A stretch of DNA of 7,698 nt from Granulicella sp. (GTDB lineage: Bacteria > Acidobacteriota > Terriglobia > Terriglobales > Acidobacteriaceae): positions 1 through 7,698 of the forward strand of contig PKWK01000003.1 of NCBI GenBank assembly GCA_003133205.1. Direction: 5' to 3'. Under the pieces are notes generated by a model. It was not told where the DNA came from and searched no databases. It saw only the letters and a list, made by a program, of their open reading frames with translations. Numbering within the stretch: the first letter of the stretch is position 1; each line of letters opens with the position of its first letter. Of the stretch, positions 1 to 6,205 are shown in pieces. The translations under genes were made by a program, and so were the position numbers.

Positions 1-223
1 AGATATTGAACATCCGGCGCACTTCCGGGGCATCCGCGCGCGGTTCCAGGCCCGTCGCCAGCACCACCATATCCACCGGGATGCGGCGCACAAATCCGGC
101 GAGCGTGTCTTCCACGCGGATGACGAGCTTGCCTCTCTCGCTGGGATCCAGTTCCCATTCGGTGACTTCCGCCACCCTGCCGCGGATGAAGTGCACGCGC
201 TCGTTCAACACCTTCTGGCGCAA
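1..223 (-). pseudogene. hdrA: HdrA-like fragment (heterodisulfide reductase subunit A), truncated
   Basis: The minus strand is open from base 223 to the window edge and encodes about 74 residues typical of the FAD-binding part of HdrA, the flavin subunit of CoB-CoM heterodisulfide reductase-type complexes. The recognisable stretches are VHFIRGRVAEVT, then GKLVIRVEDTL, then RRIPVDMVVLATGLEPRAD, and finally the start of the segment after that (EVRRMFNI). These follow the order found in HdrA proteins of several hundred residues. The upstream (N-terminal) part is missing: an in-frame TGA lies at 224-226 and the sequence beyond it has no HdrA-like character in any minus frame. The rest of the C-terminus lies outside the window. 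It is therefore either the surviving 3' part of a broken gene or a rearrangement junction. Family assignment rests on remembered motif patterns and is fairly secure; pseudogene status is inferred from the missing 5' part. Confidence 0.72.
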
Positions 224-685
224 TCAAGGCTGGGGCGTCCCACCCCCGCCTTGCACTCCCCCGGAGAAGGGGATTTCAGCTCGCGCGGCGGACGGAAGCA
301 CAGGAGATACACTCCCATGACAGGACCCAGCAAGATTCTCATCGCGTCGTTGGAGGCACCCCTCCAGGCAATGAGGAAGGACGCCACGAGCCGCTCTTCA
401 CATGGATCAAGCGGAGCGTCTCGGCGCAGGCACCAGCCAAGGATTCCGCCGAGTTTGTCGCGTTTTGGGTGAGCTGAGCACCCCAGAGCCGTAGGTCGTG
501 TTGATGATGGGAAGCTCTCAGGGGTCAGAGTTCCAGAAAGGCCAGGACCGGCGAACTCCCTGAGCAGTTGCGGGTCTACGACAAGATCTTCCAGGTGCCT
601 CCGGGCTCACGTCGGGATCCGCCATCACTGCGCGGGCGAGCTCAGTAAGTGCCTGGGGTAGGTAATTCTGCACTTCTTCGAAAGA
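205..685 (-). pseudogene. Unrecognised decayed coding remnant, frameshifted
   Basis: A minus-strand frame opens after a TAA at 686-688 and reads as a convincing helical protein segment: FEEVQNYLPQALTELARAV followed by MADPDVSPEA. At about 591-600 the sensible reading moves to another minus frame, continuing as HLEDLVVDPQLLREFAGPG, and this second frame stays open without a stop down to 207, ending at a TGA (205-207). Only the first 50 to 60 residues across the shift look like natural protein. The rest is Pro/Arg/Cys-rich and may be read-through of non-coding DNA. I do not recognise the family. A caveat is that the plus strand at about 553-600 also gives a plausible short peptide (LPEQLRVYDKIFQVPPG), so the strand is not certain throughout. 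No intact gene is present between the HdrA fragment and the gene starting at 841. Confidence 0.33.
226..252. repeat. GC-rich hairpin at the HdrA break point
   Basis: The bases form AAGGC-T-GGGG, an 8-base loop, then CCCC-GCCTT: a 9-bp stem with one bulged T. It begins two bases beyond the end of the HdrA homology. No T-tract follows on either strand, so it is not a standard intrinsic terminator. Its composition resembles dispersed palindromic (REP-like) elements, but a single copy in this window cannot show that. Confidence 0.4.
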
Positions 686-840
686 TTAAGCCCGTCATGG
701 CCGGGGACTGGGTATTTAACAAGAGTAGAAGTTTCAGATCGCGGACCATGCTCAGCTCAACCAATCGATAGGGAGTGTTCCCGGAGCGGCCCACGGTGAA
801 TCCGGTTAAGTGGTTCGGGCCTGCAGGAGAAGGTGATGAT

Positions 841-2334
841 ATGCAAGACAATGCCGTAGCAATGATTGACGACGCCTCGAACCTGTCTCGAGCAATTTCT
901 GCGCCACAGGCGGAGGTACCGGTCGAGCCCTTTGTGACGCCCGAGGCTGGACCGGAAGATACGGTGTCGTCCGCAAGTGCAAAGGCGGAGCCGGAGACTA
1001 TCGCGCCACCTACAGATCCGTCCAACGGCCCCGTCTCCAACGACCTGCCGGCCGACACTGCGGCGAACGTCGTGGCGCCCCCGGCCGCCACACCGATGCA
1101 GTGGATAGAGGGAGGATCCGAGAGATTACGCGGCGACAGCCAGACGAACATCTCTTTGTTGAAGCCCAAGTTTGCGGTTGGAGCTGCCCACGTCACCACC
1201 TTCAAAGAGATCATCAAACGAGCAGAAGGCGTACTTCTCTCTTCTTTCGTAACTCCGCTTCCAACGACAGGGAGCGCGTACGGGTCGACGGAACAACTCT
1301 TTACCCAAATCCGGATGACCATTGCCGAACAGGCACTTCTCTCTGAACAGGCTAGCTCGCTTCTTGCCTATTGGTCGCTATCCAGCTGGTTCCCGGACGC
1401 CATGCCGCTTGCTCCTTGCCTGGCGATTATTGGATCTGCCGAGGATGGGGACCGGGTCCTCCGTACTCTAAGCAACGTCTCTCGCAACCCATTGCGAATG
1501 CCGGGGATCAACATCCCCGATCTACGAACAATACACTGGGATCCCCCTCCCACTCTGCTCTTCTATGAGCCCAATCTCACGAAGCAGAAGGCGACGTTCC
1601 TGGGCTGCTCCGCCCGCCGGGGATACCTGCTGGGACGCTGGAATCAGTACAAGGACTTCTACGGCTCCAAGGCAATCTACCTGGGGGAGGATGTGACCGT
1701 CGGCGGGAAGCTCCAGTGGAGCCTCCAAGTAAATGTTGCCGCCACGACCGCGATCGGAGCCCGGACGGCGCTGCCGTTGACGGACTCCACCGTGCAGACG
1801 CTGCAGAATCAGCTCCTCGGGTATCGCCTCAAAAACCTGATCAAGGTGGAGAATTCGACCTTCGATGCCCCGGGTTTGCCCGCGGACATCCGGCCCATCG
1901 CGAACGCCTTGGGCGCCTGCCTCGTTGGCTCACCGAAGCTTCAAGGCGAGCTAATTTCCTTGCTCGCTCCGCAGGTCGAGCAGCGGCTCATGGATCGGTC
2001 GAGCAGTCTCGAAGGGAAGACCATCGAAGCCATTCTGTCTCTTGCCCATCAGGGGAAGTCGAAGCTCCTCGCCGGCGAGATCGCCACGGAGGTGAACTGC
2101 ATTTCAAAGGCACGTGGCGAGCGGCCGGAGTTCAGACCGGAGAACATAGGGCATACGCTGAAAATGCTAGGTCTGATCACACGACGGCTGGGAAAGGACG
2201 GCCGGGGGCTCGTGGTCGATCAGCCGACCCTGATCCGTGTACACGAACTTGCCCAGGTGCATGGTGCAGGTTTGGACCTTGACGAAAAAAACCTGCATTG
2301 CCCGCTATGCATAGAAAATACACGGGTTATGTAG
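841..2334 (+). CDS. Degenerate P-loop ATPase (DUF3631/primase-helicase-like), hypothetical
   Basis: A 497-residue protein. I chose the ATG at 841 because AGGAGAAGG (825-833) lies 7 bases upstream; an in-frame GTG at 775 has no usable ribosome-binding site. Residues 1-100 are low-complexity, Pro/Ala/acidic and probably disordered. Residues 160-360 follow the layout of DUF3631-type helicase/ATPase domains: an entry helix (LLAYWSLSSWFPDA), a core strand leading to GSAEDGDR (198-205) where GxxxxGK[ST] is expected, PTLLFYEP (237-244) where a Walker B hhhhDE is expected, ARRGYLLGRW (258-267) in place of the usual GHRRG segment, and GSKAIYL (275-281) before the sensor region. Residues 390-475 look like a winged helix (HTLKMLGLITRR, then an RGLVV strand). 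The C-terminus has one CPLC (487-490). Walker A Lys/Thr and Walker B Asp are absent, so ATP hydrolysis is unlikely. Family placement is inferred from motif order; the cellular role is unknown. No co-oriented partner gene adjoins it. Confidence 0.72.
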   Translation: MQDNAVAMIDDASNLSRAISAPQAEVPVEPFVTPEAGPEDTVSSASAKAEPETIAPPTDPSNGPVSNDLPADTAANVVAPPAATPMQWIEGGSERLRGDSQTNISLLKPKFAVGAAHVTTFKEIIKRAEGVLLSSFVTPLPTTGSAYGSTEQLFTQIRMTIAEQALLSEQASSLLAYWSLSSWFPDAMPLAPCLAIIGSAEDGDRVLRTLSNVSRNPLRMPGINIPDLRTIHWDPPPTLLFYEPNLTKQKATFLGCSARRGYLLGRWNQYKDFYGSKAIYLGEDVTVGGKLQWSLQVNVAATTAIGARTALPLTDSTVQTLQNQLLGYRLKNLIKVENSTFDAPGLPADIRPIANALGACLVGSPKLQGELISLLAPQVEQRLMDRSSSLEGKTIEAILSLAHQGKSKLLAGEIATEVNCISKARGERPEFRPENIGHTLKMLGLITRRLGKDGRGLVVDQPTLIRVHELAQVHGAGLDLDEKNLHCPLCIENTRVM

Positions 2335-2335
2335 G

Positions 2336-2361
2336 TTGTGCAGGTTATGCACGATTTTTTT
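2336..2361 (+). terminator. Putative intrinsic terminator of the ATPase-like gene
   Basis: A 7-bp stem (TTGTGCA with TGCACGA, including one G-T pair) closes a 5-base loop and is followed at once by seven Ts (2355-2361). It starts one base after the TAG at 2332-2334, which is where a terminator for this gene would be expected. The stem is short and only moderately stable. Confidence 0.5.
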
Positions 2362-2466
2362 GGTTCCTAGGACCTAGCTCGTGGACAGTCGGCCGAAGTC
2401 GCTACCAATCATTTAGAATGAGGGACTTTAGTTTTATGGTGTATCGACTTCAGAGCAAGTGCTCAG

Positions 2467-2527
2467 AACTTCAGACTTATGCGTAAACCCACATCAAAAT
2501 TGTGGGTTTACGCACAAGGCTGAAGTT
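2467..2527. repeat. 27-bp inverted repeat with TG/CA boundaries (possible abutting IS ends)
   Basis: The arms 2467-2493 and 2501-2527 are reverse complements at 25 of 27 positions, and the inner 13 bp (2481-2493 / 2501-2513) are perfect. They flank the 7-base spacer TCAAAAT. The left arm ends in CCCACA and the right arm begins TGTGGG, so each reads as an element end with a terminal TG...CA, pointing away from the other across the spacer. The outer halves of both arms contain the same CTGAAGTT motif that is repeated downstream. This is the arrangement of multiple terminal repeats inside IS21-family ends, here with two ends back to back. No transposase or IstB-type ATPase was found nearby, so this would be a remnant or non-autonomous junction. 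The alternative is a large operator or RNA hairpin. Confidence 0.6.
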
Positions 2528-2641
2528 GGTCGCTCTATTTTTCAACAACTTACCAGACCTCGTACCCCATAACGCTGAAGTTTAATACCCCATAAGCCTG
2601 AAGTTCCACCGGGTATTTACGCATAAGGCTGAAGTTCCACC
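2510..2641 (+). repeat. Four direct copies of an 18-bp motif (consensus ACGCATAAGGCTGAAGTT)
   Basis: Copies lie at 2510-2527, 2565-2582, 2588-2605 and 2619-2636. The last eight bases are CTGAAGTT in all four, and the core CATAA occurs in three (CACAA in the first). The third and fourth copies are also both followed by CCACC (ending at 2610 and 2641). An inverted copy forms the outer part of the left arm at 2467-2484, and a weaker inverted half (GACTTCAG) lies at 2446-2453. Spacing is irregular (55, 23 and 31 bases between starts), which argues against a CRISPR array and fits multiple transposase-binding sites in an IS end or, less likely, iterons. Confidence 0.7.
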
Positions 2642-2777
2642 AAAGTGACGGACGGCCGGCGGGAGTGATTCCCTGTAAACGTATGAAAATAAAATTGATG
2701 TGGCCTATGTCAACCGGATTCACAACGACTTGGAATAAGAGCTGTTAGATGGCGCCACTACGCCAAACATAATGCCC
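2642..2777. other. Short gene-free spacer before the JetD-like gene
   Basis: Together with 2362-2466 this completes the gene-free stretch between the terminator and the JetD-like stop codon. It is noticeably AT-richer than the flanking genes around 2680-2700. I see no ORF with a ribosome-binding site, no transposase remnant and no clear second inverted repeat. Confidence 0.5.
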
Positions 2778-3986
2778 TTATCCGCCGCGCAAATTGTGCG
2801 CAAGGTCCTCGCTCTGCCGTAGGTAATCCAAAGTGCTCTTGAGTTGCGAAAACGACACTTTCTCTTGTTCCAATCGAATGCCTTCGCGTGGAGCGCCTGA
2901 TTGCAATTCCATGAATAGCGCCCTCTCGTCCGGGTCCAGGAGCTTCAGCGAATGCTTGACCGGCGCAAGCTCAGTGGTCCATGAATCTTGGTGGTTGAAT
3001 AGAGTCTCGCGGTCCATTAGGAAAGATTGAGCATGCGGAAACACACTTCTCAACTCATTGAGGATGGCGAAGCCATGCGTATCTATGTCGCCCCAGTAAT
3101 ACAACGGCAGTCGGTGAACCCACTGCGCAATTCCAAATGCTCTCATCCCATAACCAGATCCAAACACGACGATTGAACCTTCGACTCCCGGGAAGGCGAG
3201 GAAGTTGGTTTTGTTTTCGGTCACGAAGACACGTTTGAGCGGCAGTTGCAAAGCGGCGAAGCTTTGCGCGTCAAGTTCGACATCAGGTTTATCCGGCAGA
3301 GATGCGAAATGAATTGCGGATCCAGAACGCGAAAACGTACGCGAGGTGGCTCGCGCAGAAAACCGAATTTTGCATGGAAGTCGGTCGGCGCAGTTGGCAC
3401 CTCCTCCATGGGCCGGTTTGCAACCAAGTCGAATAGCTCGGCCAGCACTCCGGCGTGAAGTTCGATGAATTTCGTATCGACTCCAGGAAGATCGATTTGC
3501 CTTGTATACATTTTCTGCGCCGGACGTGTTTTCATCCACGCCACAACCTGCAGTATCAGCCCCCAATCAGCACTGAGAGCAATCACCCGGAAAGGGTTCG
3601 TCGCTAGCCAAGGCAATGCCTCCGGGACCGACGCTGCGGTGGCGGCTTGTAATGCGCAAAAGCATTTCGTATTGTCCTGTACATCCAGGAACAAAACGGC
3701 GTCCTCTGGCTCGGTCAATCCAAACGGCCGCCGGAATCTCCTGTTGTCCTAGCGTTGGACTGCGCACTGAACGCCACTCCAGTCGTGTGCCGCTTAATGC
3801 GCGCAGAGAAATGATCCATTCTTGAGCTCGGCCAAATTCCAGAGCCATTTCTCGAGGCGACGGTACGCTTAGGCCTAAACGCAAAGGGAAGGGGTTCTCC
3901 AAGCCTATGAGGGCACGAAGGATCTCGCCGCGTTTCCACCGACGTTCAATCTTCCTCCGTATCTCCTCTGCTGACGTCCAGCTCAT
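2778..3986 (-). pseudogene. jetD: JetD-like Wadjet nuclease subunit (DUF3322-DUF2220), frame-disrupted
   Basis: Read from an ATG at 3986, residues 1-90 match the DUF3322 domain: WTSAEEIRRKIERRWKRGEI, FPLRLGL, a W at the expected positions and LEWRSV. At about 3722 the homologous reading skips one base and continues in another frame (EPEDAVLFLDVQ through PPRVRFRVLDPQF). Near 3300 it returns to the original frame with one base too few and runs to the stop at 2778-2780. This last part is the DUF2220/Toprim domain, with the metal-binding Glu in VTENKTNFLAFP (about 3200-3225), the DxD in YYWGDIDTHGF (about 3070-3095), then LMDRETL and RLEQEKVSF. The total span of 403 codons equals a normal JetD. 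JetD is the toprim nuclease of Wadjet (JetABCD), an SMC-type system that cleaves plasmid DNA. Without compensation, the starting frame meets a TGA at 3567-3569. jetA, jetB and jetC are not upstream, where rhaB lies instead. The gene is either recently dead or carries two sequencing errors. Confidence 0.82.
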
Positions 3987-3991
3987 GATAG

Positions 3992-4256
3992 ACGTGCGGC
4001 TTTCTGTCTTCGATGCTCCTCAATGGATACGGGAGTCCAGAGTTCACTTTCTCTGATGTGGAACGTGCAATCTCCGCTGAGATTCGGTCGATGAGCTACG
4101 TGGAAGCCTATGAGCGGAAGCTGGCGCGGGAGATCGAGACTCGGGAGCGGCAAAAGCTTGCCGTGTTGCATGCAAAGTATGAGGGCGGTCCGGAAGTGTT
4201 CCCTACAGGCAGTTTGGAAGCCCCGGACGCCGAACTCGTCGTCAGTCGCGTCTCCC
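3992..4256 (+). pseudogene. Unrecognised charged coding fragment, no proper end
   Basis: The plus strand is open after a TAG at 3989-3991 and reads as a charged, helical protein segment: FTFSDVERAISAEIRSM, SYVEAYERKLAREIETRERQ and then a looser tail around GGPEVFPTGSLEAPDAE. It has G/C-rich third codon positions, as real genes here do. The first ATG is at 4013 with no convincing ribosome-binding site. The frame has no stop before it enters the antisense of rhaB, where it turns into Pro/Ser-rich non-coding sequence, so the true C-terminus is missing. I do not recognise the family. It may be a leftover of a gene cut at both ends, or spurious. Confidence 0.3.
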
Positions 4257-5777
4257 CTAAAGTTCTGACACAAACTTTTCCAACCGGCCGTAACGCATCT
4301 GCGCCTCAGCCCAACCCTCTCCACGCCGCGGCGCATACTCCACCAACGCCAGCGACTTGCCCACCGAAACCCTTCCATCCGCTATATTCTCCAACTCACC
4401 CACAGCCACCGCCTGCATCATCACATTCCCCAGCGCCGAAGCCTCCGCCGGCCCACTCACTACCGCACAACCGCAGGCATCCGCTGTCATCTGGCACAGG
4501 AACGTGTTCAGACATCCACCACCGACGATACGCAGCGTGCGAATCTCCCGCCCGGTCAAGTTCCGCAACGCCTCCAGCGCCGACCAGTACGCCAAACTCA
4601 AACTCTCAAAGCAGCATCGCGCAAACTCGCCCACCGTCTCCGGCACCGGCTGCCCGCTCACCCTGCAATACCCGCGAATCGTCTGCAGCATATTTCCCGG
4701 AGCACCAAACTCGCTCGCATTCGGCAGAAGGATCGACCGAAACGCCTCACTCGTCTTCGCCGCCGCAATCACTTCGTCCCACCCGCAGCCCTTGCCTTCC
4801 TCCTTCCACTGCCGCAGACACTCCTGCAAAATCCAGAGCCCTGTAATATTCCGCATCAGCAGCGTCGACCCGCCGCACCCACCTTCATTCGTAAAGCCCA
4901 GCTCCTGCGCCCGCTCGCTCGTAACCGGCGCATCCAACTCCACGCCCATCAAACTCCAGGTCCCGCTGCTGATAAACGCGCTCCCCGCATCCAGGTTCGG
5001 AATCGAAGCCACCGCGCTAGCCGTATCGTGCGACCCCACCGCAATCAGCGGAATCTTCCCACTCAGCCCACACAACTCCAGCACATCGCCGCTTACATTC
5101 GACAGTACCGTCCCCGGCTGCACTACCTGCGGCAGAATCCGCTCCGGAATCCCAACCCTGCGCAGCATCTCTCGATCCCAATCCCGCGCGCCTAGCCGGT
5201 ACATCTGCGTCGTGGAAGCCTCCGTGTACTCAACTGCCTTCTCCCTGCACAGGAAGTAGTTGAAGAGGTCCGGAATCATCAGCAAAGTCTCTGCGCACTC
5301 CAGCTTCGGATCGCCCGCCATCGCCATCGAAGCAAGCTGAAACAGCGTATTGATCTGCATCGTCTGCACGCCGGTTGCAGCAAATATGTCCGCCTCGCTC
5401 ACCTTCGCAAACACTTTCTCCGGAATCCCATTCGTCCGCGGATCGCGATAACACGTCGGATTTCCCAGCAGCCGCCCACGCTTATCCAGTAGCCCGAAAT
5501 CAACACCCCACGCATCCACCCCAATCCCCGCCGGCGAGCCCCCAAACTTCGTCCGGTACTTCGTCAGCCCACTCTGAATCTCCGACCACAGCCGCAGCAC
5601 ATCCCAGTCAATGCTCCCCTGAACGCTAACTCCGCCATTCGAGAATCGATGCAGCTCCTCCAGCACAAACCTGCGCCCGTCCCACAGGCCCACCATCAGC
5701 CTGCCGCTCGAAGCGCCCAGATCCACCGCCACGAATTTCCCCGCTGGCCGAAGCGGTCCCAAATCCTCACTGTCCAT
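4257..5777 (-). CDS. rhaB: Rhamnulokinase RhaB (FGGY carbohydrate kinase)
   Basis: A complete 506-residue cytoplasmic kinase that phosphorylates L-rhamnulose with ATP to give L-rhamnulose 1-phosphate, the second step of the RhaA-RhaB-RhaD pathway. The FGGY signature elements are in order: phosphate-binding strand AVDLGASSGRL (17-27), substrate-side segment GIGVDAWGVDFGLLD (84-98), RhaB-type CYRDPRT (109-115), GSHDTASAV (248-256) whose Asp251 matches the catalytic base of the E. coli enzyme, ISSGTWSLMG (269-278), and the C-terminal adenine-binding IVGGGCLN (417-424) followed by the GPAEASALGN motif (442-451). Length is normal to slightly long for RhaB. The ATG at 5777 is preceded by GAGG (5783-5786) five bases upstream. 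A 38-codon ORF ends only 7 bases before it, so translation may be coupled. rhaA and rhaD are not in the window. The reading frame shows no damage. Confidence 0.95.
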   Translation of the reverse strand: MDSEDLGPLRPAGKFVAVDLGASSGRLMVGLWDGRRFVLEELHRFSNGGVSVQGSIDWDVLRLWSEIQSGLTKYRTKFGGSPAGIGVDAWGVDFGLLDKRGRLLGNPTCYRDPRTNGIPEKVFAKVSEADIFAATGVQTMQINTLFQLASMAMAGDPKLECAETLLMIPDLFNYFLCREKAVEYTEASTTQMYRLGARDWDREMLRRVGIPERILPQVVQPGTVLSNVSGDVLELCGLSGKIPLIAVGSHDTASAVASIPNLDAGSAFISSGTWSLMGVELDAPVTSERAQELGFTNEGGCGGSTLLMRNITGLWILQECLRQWKEEGKGCGWDEVIAAAKTSEAFRSILLPNASEFGAPGNMLQTIRGYCRVSGQPVPETVGEFARCCFESLSLAYWSALEALRNLTGREIRTLRIVGGGCLNTFLCQMTADACGCAVVSGPAEASALGNVMMQAVAVGELENIADGRVSVGKSLALVEYAPRRGEGWAEAQMRYGRLEKFVSEL

Positions 5778-5784
5778 ACTTGCC

Positions 5785-5901
5785 TCAGGCGTCAGCTCTT
5801 GCTGCTCTGATTATTTTGCGTCGTCTACCCCCGTGAGTCATCATGTAATAGATCTTGAACGCCTGCGGTATGCAAATCCGAGTTTCTTTGCGCCAATTCA
5901 T
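5785..5901 (-). CDS. Small ORF (38 aa) immediately upstream of rhaB
   Basis: An ATG at 5899-5901 is preceded by a strong Shine-Dalgarno sequence (GGGAGGTGA, about 5908-5916) with nine bases between GGAGG and the start. The frame encodes a basic 38-residue peptide starting MNWRKETRICIP and ending GRRRKIIRAARADA, with stop TGA at 5785-5787. That stop overlaps the GAGG of rhaB and lies 7 bases before its ATG, a layout that suits translational coupling. I recognise no family. It could be a leader peptide for rhaB, a small basic protein, or the surviving first codons of a gene lost by deletion, whose start and ribosome-binding site remain. The last option fits the remnant-rich surroundings. Confidence 0.5.
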   Translation of the reverse strand: MNWRKETRICIPQAFKIYYMMTHGGRRRKIIRAARADA

Positions 5902-5978
5902 TCTTGTTCACCTCCCTCTTGAACTCCCCGGCCCCCAAGTGATACTTAAGCGCAATTTCCTTGCCCTACCTATATTGA

Positions 5979-5992
5979 GTTGAATCATCAAC
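5979..5992. promoter_or_regulatory. Candidate operator palindrome upstream of the small ORF and rhaB
   Basis: On the transcribed strand this reads GTTGATGATTCAAC: two perfect 5-bp half-sites around a 4-base centre. It sits about 80 bases before the small-ORF start in the only AT-richer stretch of this intergenic region, followed by CAATATAGG. It is short enough to occur by chance, and no convincing -35/-10 pair was found. Confidence 0.2.
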
Positions 5993-6043
5993 ATTGGCAT
6001 CTCTACGATTGGGCTTATTTGGATTTCCGCCCTGGTAATGCAC

Positions 6044-6205
6044 CTACGTCTGGTGGCTCAGGATGAAATCCGCCACCGGCTTTGGATCCCTGCGCGACAA
6101 AGGGAAGTGACCCTCAATCTAGGTCACCAACACCGTGATCGAGCCGCGATACGTCCGTAGGCATGGAGCAAAACGCAAGCCATTTGATCGATCATGGGCA
6201 GTCAT
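6044..6205 (-). pseudogene. Alpha/beta-hydrolase or thioesterase-like C-terminal remnant with in-frame amber stop
   Basis: An ATG at 6203-6205 overlaps the TGA of the upstream fucosidase-like ORF (ATGA). The frame reads through LRTYRGSITVLVT, meets TAG at 6119-6121, and continues in the same frame as IEGHFPLSRRDPKPVADFIL to a TAG at 6044-6046. The pattern of a Tyr-x-Gly-x-Ile strand, a hydrophobic beta strand and a Gly-His followed by a closing helix resembles the last part of alpha/beta-hydrolase or thioesterase domains, where that His is catalytic. The total of 52 residues is far too short for such an enzyme and lacks the Ser and Asp of the triad. Family assignment is tentative; that the segment after the amber codon is old coding sequence seems likely. 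Confidence 0.35.

Noticed and set aside
775..840. Upstream GTG start for the ATPase-like gene, adding 22 residues
   Set aside because: No ribosome-binding site at a usable distance, whereas the ATG at 841 has AGGAGAAGG seven bases upstream.
642..1322. Long minus-strand frame antisense to the ATPase-like gene
   Set aside because: Low-complexity Ser/Gly/Ala-rich shadow of the plus-strand gene; no start signals or family-like motifs.
2298..2486. 62-residue plus-strand ORF overlapping the ATPase-like gene end
   Set aside because: It runs through the putative terminator and repeat arm, and its composition is not protein-like.
2467..2527. Intrinsic terminator formed by the strong inverted repeat
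   Set aside because: Neither side has a T-tract directly after the stem, and a better terminator candidate already lies at 2336-2361.
2510..2641. CRISPR array
   Set aside because: Only four short imperfect units with irregular spacing and no constant-length spacers; no cas genes.
4257..5259. Long plus-strand frames across rhaB
   Set aside because: Pro/Ser-rich antisense shadows of an unmistakable rhamnulokinase. Only the part before 4257 looks coding.
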